This document shows positions 5,963 to 9,215 of a DNA stretch of 9,215 bases, one piece after another. The notes beneath the pieces were generated by a model, which made no database searches, was not told where the DNA came from, and saw only the letters and a list, made by a program, of their open reading frames with translations. Position 1 is the first letter of the stretch, and each line of letters opens with the position of its first letter. Source of the DNA: Magnetovibrio sp. (GTDB lineage: Bacteria; Pseudomonadota; Alphaproteobacteria; Rhodospirillales; Magnetovibrionaceae); assembly GCA_016763255.1 (NCBI GenBank), contig JAESUA010000404.1, forward strand, positions 1 through 9,215, in the 5' to 3' direction. A program made the translations under genes and the position numbers.

Positions 5963-7024
5963 ATGGTCAATCACACACACAGCATTATGCGCCACATCAC
6001 GTTAGGTCTGTGTTCAGCCCTTGCACTGTTTTTTAGCTTTACGGGAACTGCCGAGGCCGGGGCAACGTTGGATGCGATCAAAGCCCGAGGCGCTCTCAAC
6101 TGCAGCACCGCGGGGCACCTGAACACACCGCGTGAATACAGCCAACCGGGCACCATCGCCGGATTCGACCGTGATTTTTGCCGGGCTGTTGCCACCGCCA
6201 TCTCAACGGACATTGCGAACATTAACTTTGTCCATTTGGTGCCGCAAAACAGGTTTGAAGCCCTTCAGCAAAGGGCCGTGGATGTCTTGATCCGTTCGAC
6301 CACCTGGACCCTGGGCCGCGACACCAACCTGGGGGTTCACTTCACAGCTACAAATTTTTATGACGGTCAGGGTTTCGTGGCACGCAAATCCTTGGGCGTC
6401 AGAAGCCTTTTGGAGTTAAAATCAAAAGGCAAAAAAGCCACCGCATGTATTGAAGAAAGCACCACCAGCAAAGACAACATCGCCGACTACATCCGCGACA
6501 ATAACCTCCCCATCACGTTGATGGCGTTCGGCTCATTTGAAGAACTGCGCTATGCCTTTTTCACCCAACGTTGCGATCTGTTCAGCGCCGATCAATCGTT
6601 CTTGGTCGAATTTCGTCTGGTCGAGCCACCGGTTCCCGACGACTACATGATCTTGGACGATGTCATTTCGAAAGAGCCCCTGGGGGCCGCCGTGCGCGAT
6701 GACGATGCACAGTGGTTCAACATCGTGCGCTGGGTTATATACGCCACCGTGCAAGCCGAAGAATTTGGTATCACTTCACAAAACGTCGATACCGTGCGCC
6801 GCAATGGCACCACTGCACAAAAACGCTTTTTGGGATCTGTACCCGGCATCGGCAAGCCGTTGGATCTGGACGACGAGTGGGCCTATCGCATCGTGAAGCA
6901 CGTCGGCAACTACGGTGAAATATTCGAACGAAACTTGGGTCAGAAAAGTGAGTTCAAACTTGAACGCGGCCTCAATGCGCTGTGGACCAAGGGTGGTTTG
7001 ATGTATGCCCCACCGTTTCGTTAA
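5963..7024 (+). CDS. AapJ-like amino-acid-binding periplasmic protein
   Basis: A family-3 solute-binding protein of the general L-amino-acid (AapJ/BztA) type, 353 residues, periplasmic. A signal peptide ends after TAEA (residue 32). The mature protein begins GATLDAIKARGALNC and carries family landmarks: GFDRDFCRAVA (67-77), DVLIRSTTWTLGRD (107-120), YDGQGFVARKSLGV (133-146), CDLFSADQS (204-212), SKEPLGAAVR (236-245) and a conserved C-terminus with GNYGEIFERN (315-324) and RGLNALWTKGGLMYAPP (335-351). Arg119 and Asp210 match the residues that grip the carboxylate and amino groups of the ligand in this fold, so an amino acid is likely bound. The stretch around 48-63 looks unlike typical AapJ and may alter specificity. 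Four mature cysteines (47, 73, 162, 204) could form two disulfides. SD: GGGAGAAG (5946-5953), 9 nt from ATG. No aapQ, aapM or aapP gene follows; the next gene is a convergent MFS transporter. It is therefore an orphan binding protein, perhaps sensory or sharing a permease encoded elsewhere. Confidence 0.93.
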   Translation: MVNHTHSIMRHITLGLCSALALFFSFTGTAEAGATLDAIKARGALNCSTAGHLNTPREYSQPGTIAGFDRDFCRAVATAISTDIANINFVHLVPQNRFEALQQRAVDVLIRSTTWTLGRDTNLGVHFTATNFYDGQGFVARKSLGVRSLLELKSKGKKATACIEESTTSKDNIADYIRDNNLPITLMAFGSFEELRYAFFTQRCDLFSADQSFLVEFRLVEPPVPDDYMILDDVISKEPLGAAVRDDDAQWFNIVRWVIYATVQAEEFGITSQNVDTVRRNGTTAQKRFLGSVPGIGKPLDLDDEWAYRIVKHVGNYGEIFERNLGQKSEFKLERGLNALWTKGGLMYAPPFR

Positions 7025-7040
7025 CAGCGCTTATTGCTAA

Positions 7041-8255
7041 CTATTCACCTGCAGACATTTGTGCCGCCTGGGCACGACGCGCGCTGAACAGCGTCTCTCG
7101 TCCCTGACCTGGGTCATGCGGGACCAAGAAAGCCAGCGCCAAAGATGCCGCCGCCAGGGCTGCCCCGGCCAAAAACACCAATGAATGGTTGGTCATCCAG
7201 ATTTGCCCAAACACCACCGGGATCACCACCGCAGCAATGTGATTGATGGTGAAACTAACCCCTGAGGTCGAGGCGATGTCTTTTGGATCGGCGATTTTTT
7301 GGAAATACGTTTTGGATGCAAACGACATGGCAAAAAACAGGTGATCGAGCAAATAAAGCCCCACCGCCACCCACGCCGTTTCGACAAAGGCATAGGCCAA
7401 GAACACCACGATCAGCCCGGCATACTCGATGATCAACACCTTGCGCTCGCCCAATTTTGCAATCAAACGACCGACTTTTGGCGAAAACCAGATGGCCATG
7501 GCGCTGGTGGCCAAAAACATCAGGCTCATGGCCCCGGCATTAAAACCGAACTTTTCGACCATCAAAAATCCTGCGAAGACCACGAAAATCTGGCGTCGTG
7601 CACCCCACAAAAAGGTCAGCGCGTAATACAGCCAATAGCGTTTGCGCAGCACCAAATGTTTGTGCTGCTCGGCCTTGCCTTGAAAGCGGGGGAACGCAAT
7701 CCAGCACCAAATGGCGATTATAACGGTCAGGCTGCCGCCGACCACATACACCCACACCATATCGATGTGCAACACCTCTAGGCTCAGCCAAATCAGTGCA
7801 AACGCCACCAAACCGGCCATTGATCCCGCCGACACCATGCGGCCCAGGGCCACAGGGGCCTTGTCAACATCCAGCCACTGCAAAGCCAAAGATTGACGCA
7901 GGGTTTCGAAATAATGAAAGCCGATGGACATCAACACCGTGGTCACATAGAGGCCAAGTTCAGATGGAAAAAACCCCGTCGCCGCGGTGCCCAACCCCAA
8001 AAGCAGCAAGGATACAAAGGCCAACGGCTGCTCACGCACGATCAGCAACAAAAACACCACGCCAAAGGCCAAGAGCCCTGGGATTTCACGCAGGCTCTGC
8101 AAAATGCCAATCTCCACACCGCCAAACTGGGCGCGATCGATGGCAAAGTTGTTGAGCAACGCTTGCCAGGTGCTGAAACTGAGCGGCAACGCTATCGACA
8201 ACAAGATCAGCAAAAATTCCGGGCGGTGCCAAATGCTGGTTTTTGGTGAATTCAT
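7041..8255 (-). CDS. Major facilitator superfamily transporter
   Basis: An integral membrane transporter of 404 residues with about 12 predicted helices in two halves: hydrophobic segments near 14-34, 58-74, 78-97, 100-118, 140-160, 165-187, then 210-232, 240-258, 273-292, 294-312, 333-353 and 358-378. A loop of charged residues (190-206) divides the halves. A motif A-like sequence, GRLIAKLGERKVL (262-274), lies in the second half between helices 8 and 9, as expected for the superfamily. The substrate cannot be read from the sequence; a drug/proton exporter or a small-metabolite permease are both possible. Start: ATG 8255 opens directly into the hydrophobic core (MNSPKTSIWHRP); a longer in-frame reading from 8438 runs into the divergent regulator gene and is rejected. 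The Shine-Dalgarno is poor (AGGA about 12 nt upstream). The stop lies 16 nt from the convergent binding-protein stop, with no visible terminator between. It is divergent from an AraC-family regulator that probably controls it. Confidence 0.88.
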   Translation of the reverse strand: MNSPKTSIWHRPEFLLILLSIALPLSFSTWQALLNNFAIDRAQFGGVEIGILQSLREIPGLLAFGVVFLLLIVREQPLAFVSLLLLGLGTAATGFFPSELGLYVTTVLMSIGFHYFETLRQSLALQWLDVDKAPVALGRMVSAGSMAGLVAFALIWLSLEVLHIDMVWVYVVGGSLTVIIAIWCWIAFPRFQGKAEQHKHLVLRKRYWLYYALTFLWGARRQIFVVFAGFLMVEKFGFNAGAMSLMFLATSAMAIWFSPKVGRLIAKLGERKVLIIEYAGLIVVFLAYAFVETAWVAVGLYLLDHLFFAMSFASKTYFQKIADPKDIASTSGVSFTINHIAAVVIPVVFGQIWMTNHSLVFLAGAALAAASLALAFLVPHDPGQGRETLFSARRAQAAQMSAGE

Positions 8256-8361
8256 GGCCAGTCTGATCCTAGGTTTACAACGGCTTATTAGAATGATTTG
8301 CAAAATTAGCCATTCTCGGCATAGGCTGATACACACAATAAAGACATAAAGTATCGAGTAT
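8256..8361. promoter_or_regulatory. Divergent control region, MFS / AraC regulator
   Basis: A 106-bp gap between divergent genes must hold both promoters and probably the regulator's operators. Visible symmetry: AGAATG (8290-8295) and CATTCT (8311-8316) form an inverted repeat with a 15-bp spacer, and TTTGCAAA (8297-8304) is an 8-bp palindrome inside it. No clear -35/-10 pair stands out on either strand. Confidence 0.5.
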
Positions 8362-9153
8362 ATGCCAAACTCACCATATCCCTTCCCCGTACCCGGCCTG
8401 ATGCTGGATTTAGAAGACGTGCCGCGTCCTCTGGTCATCCGTCCCCATGCGTTCGAGCGCGGTGAAGAAGTGCCGATCCATCACCATGGTCGCGAGCAAC
8501 TGGTTTATGCAACTAAAGGTCTGGCCTTAGTGACCACCGAAAATGGTGCATGGGTTGTGCCGCCCAATCGCGCCGTGTGGGTGCCCAGCCACTTGGATCA
8601 CGGCGTCAAGGCCATCACCTCCTGCACCATGTCGAGCCTGTTCATCTCCCCTGGACTCATTCCCACCTTGCCGCAAACTTGTTCGGTGGTGGCGGTGCCC
8701 AAGTTGTTACGTGAATTGATTCTTCATGCCATCACCTTTGACGATCTTTATGACGAAAACGGGCCACAAGGGCGCATCGTTGCGGTGATGATCGATATGA
8801 TGAAGAGCTTGAAAGAAGTGCCATTGCATTTGCCCATGCCCAGCGATGTGCGCTTGAGACGCGTCGCCGAAAGCCTCATTGAAACCCCATCCGATAACCG
8901 TAGCCAATCCGATTGGGCCAAGGAGTGTGGAGCCAGCGTGCGTACCTTGGCGCGATTGTTCCCCGAGCAAACCGGCATGACCTTTAGCGGTTGGCGACAA
9001 CAAGCCCGGCTGATGGCGGCACTGGGCCGTCTGGCCGATGGCGAAGCGGTGGTATCGGTGGCGCTTGACCTGGGTTATTCCAGCCAAAGCGCTTTCATCG
9101 CGATGTTCAAAAAGGCCTTGGGCACCACGCCGGGTAAATATTTTTCAAATTAG
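8362..9153 (+). CDS. AraC-family regulator with N-terminal cupin
   Basis: A DNA-binding transcription factor of 263 residues. The N-terminal cupin (about 22-95) carries HHHGREQLVYATKG (40-53), WVVPPNRAVWVPSHLDHGV (64-82) and His80, a set of His/Glu positions that could bind metal or ligand. A helical linker covers about 112-158. The AraC DNA-binding region is about 163-263: a first helix-turn-helix near 182-203 (DWAKECGASVRTLARLF) and a second near 229-252 (VSVALDLGYSSQSAFIAMFKKA), ending in the family motif GTTPGKYF. The layout resembles the NimR (YeaM) subgroup, which often regulates an adjacent divergent transporter, as here. The effector is unknown. The start at 8362 has only a weak purine-rich upstream sequence, but the next in-frame ATG (8401) would shorten the region before the cupin, so 8362 is kept. 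The stop overlaps the stop of the convergent gene at 9150 by two bases. Confidence 0.93.
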   Translation: MPNSPYPFPVPGLMLDLEDVPRPLVIRPHAFERGEEVPIHHHGREQLVYATKGLALVTTENGAWVVPPNRAVWVPSHLDHGVKAITSCTMSSLFISPGLIPTLPQTCSVVAVPKLLRELILHAITFDDLYDENGPQGRIVAVMIDMMKSLKEVPLHLPMPSDVRLRRVAESLIETPSDNRSQSDWAKECGASVRTLARLFPEQTGMTFSGWRQQARLMAALGRLADGEAVVSVALDLGYSSQSAFIAMFKKALGTTPGKYFSN

Positions 9154-9215
9154 GACGCCAGCGCCGCTTCGATGGCATCCAAGCCCGCTTGGGCCTTGTC
9201 GCCATCCGGACCGCC
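9150..9215 (-). CDS. alaS: C-terminus of probable alanyl-tRNA synthetase (partial)
   Basis: Only the last 21 codons and the TAA are in the window; the gene continues beyond position 9215. The residues read GGPDGDKAQAGLDAIEAALAS. AlaRS C-Ala domains end with a glycine-rich motif of the form GGRPDMAQAGG followed by a short helix, and this stretch fits the last glycines of that motif plus the final helix. AlaRS charges tRNA-Ala in the cytoplasm. The identification rests on a short tail, so another protein with a similar Ala-rich end is possible. It is convergent with the AraC gene: the two stop codons overlap on opposite strands. Confidence 0.65.
   Translation of the reverse strand, partial: GGPDGDKAQAGLDAIEAALAS

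Noticed and set aside
7025..7040. Possible terminator between the convergent binding-protein and MFS genes
   Set aside because: Only 16 nt separate the stops and no hairpin with a T-tract is visible on either strand.
7299..7781. 160-codon plus-strand open frame opposite the MFS transporter
   Set aside because: Gln/His/Lys-rich translation typical of the reverse complement of hydrophobic codons; the transporter frame is clearly the real one.
8256..8438. N-terminal extension of the MFS transporter to ATG 8438
   Set aside because: It would overlap the first 77 bp of the divergent AraC gene and place a polar, Arg-rich leader and an extra hydrophobic stretch before the normal first helix; ATG 8255 is at the expected place.
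1..9215. CRISPR arrays, tRNA or rRNA genes, insertion sequences, toxin-antitoxin or phage genes
   Set aside because: I saw no regularly spaced repeats, tRNA-like folds, transposase motifs or terminal inverted repeats in reading both strands.

Overview
The window looks like chromosomal sequence of a free-living, probably motile alphaproteobacterium, most likely of the Rhodospirillales or a relative. The reasons are moderate GC content, an AapJ-type amino-acid-binding protein of the kind common in Alphaproteobacteria, a short CheZ-like protein, and a GGxAHxFNN-class sensor kinase paired with a lone receiver. The genus cannot be fixed from the sequence. There are no tRNA or rRNA genes, insertion sequences, CRISPR arrays or phage genes. 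The region reads as ordinary core and regulatory chromosome rather than an island.

Layout from left to right: (1) 1-1230, minus: pyruvate kinase, missing its last several dozen residues at the window edge. (2) 1497-1877, plus: a small unrecognised protein with a Pro/Ala-rich linker. (3) 2008-2550, plus: a CheZ-like CheY-P phosphatase with the catalytic D-x-x-G-Q motif and a FliM/CheZ-type CheY-binding tail. (4) 2666-3217, plus: an exported cyclophilin-type prolyl isomerase, ending at a strong terminator that serves both strands. (5) 3292-5711, minus: a two-gene two-component operon, with the kinase (2TM-HAMP-PAS-HisKA-HATPase) transcribed first and a stand-alone receiver second. (6) 5963-7024, plus: an AapJ-like periplasmic amino-acid-binding protein, divergent from the kinase and with no ABC permease or ATPase genes in view. 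(7) 7041-8255, minus: a major facilitator superfamily transporter. (8) 8362-9153, plus: a cupin/AraC regulator divergent from the transporter. (9) 9150-9215, minus: the last 21 codons of a gene that is probably alaS.

Two functional groupings stand out. The binding protein and the kinase share a 251-bp divergent promoter region, and the kinase has a sizeable periplasmic sensor. The binding protein may therefore feed ligand information to the kinase, or be controlled by it, but this is inference. The AraC regulator and the MFS transporter share a 106-bp divergent region, the classic layout of a regulator controlling an exporter or importer beside it. The most unusual single residue is a serine where the kinase H-box normally has an acidic residue immediately after the phospho-accepting histidine. 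I did not find a clearly new system; the candidates worth checking are listed as findings.
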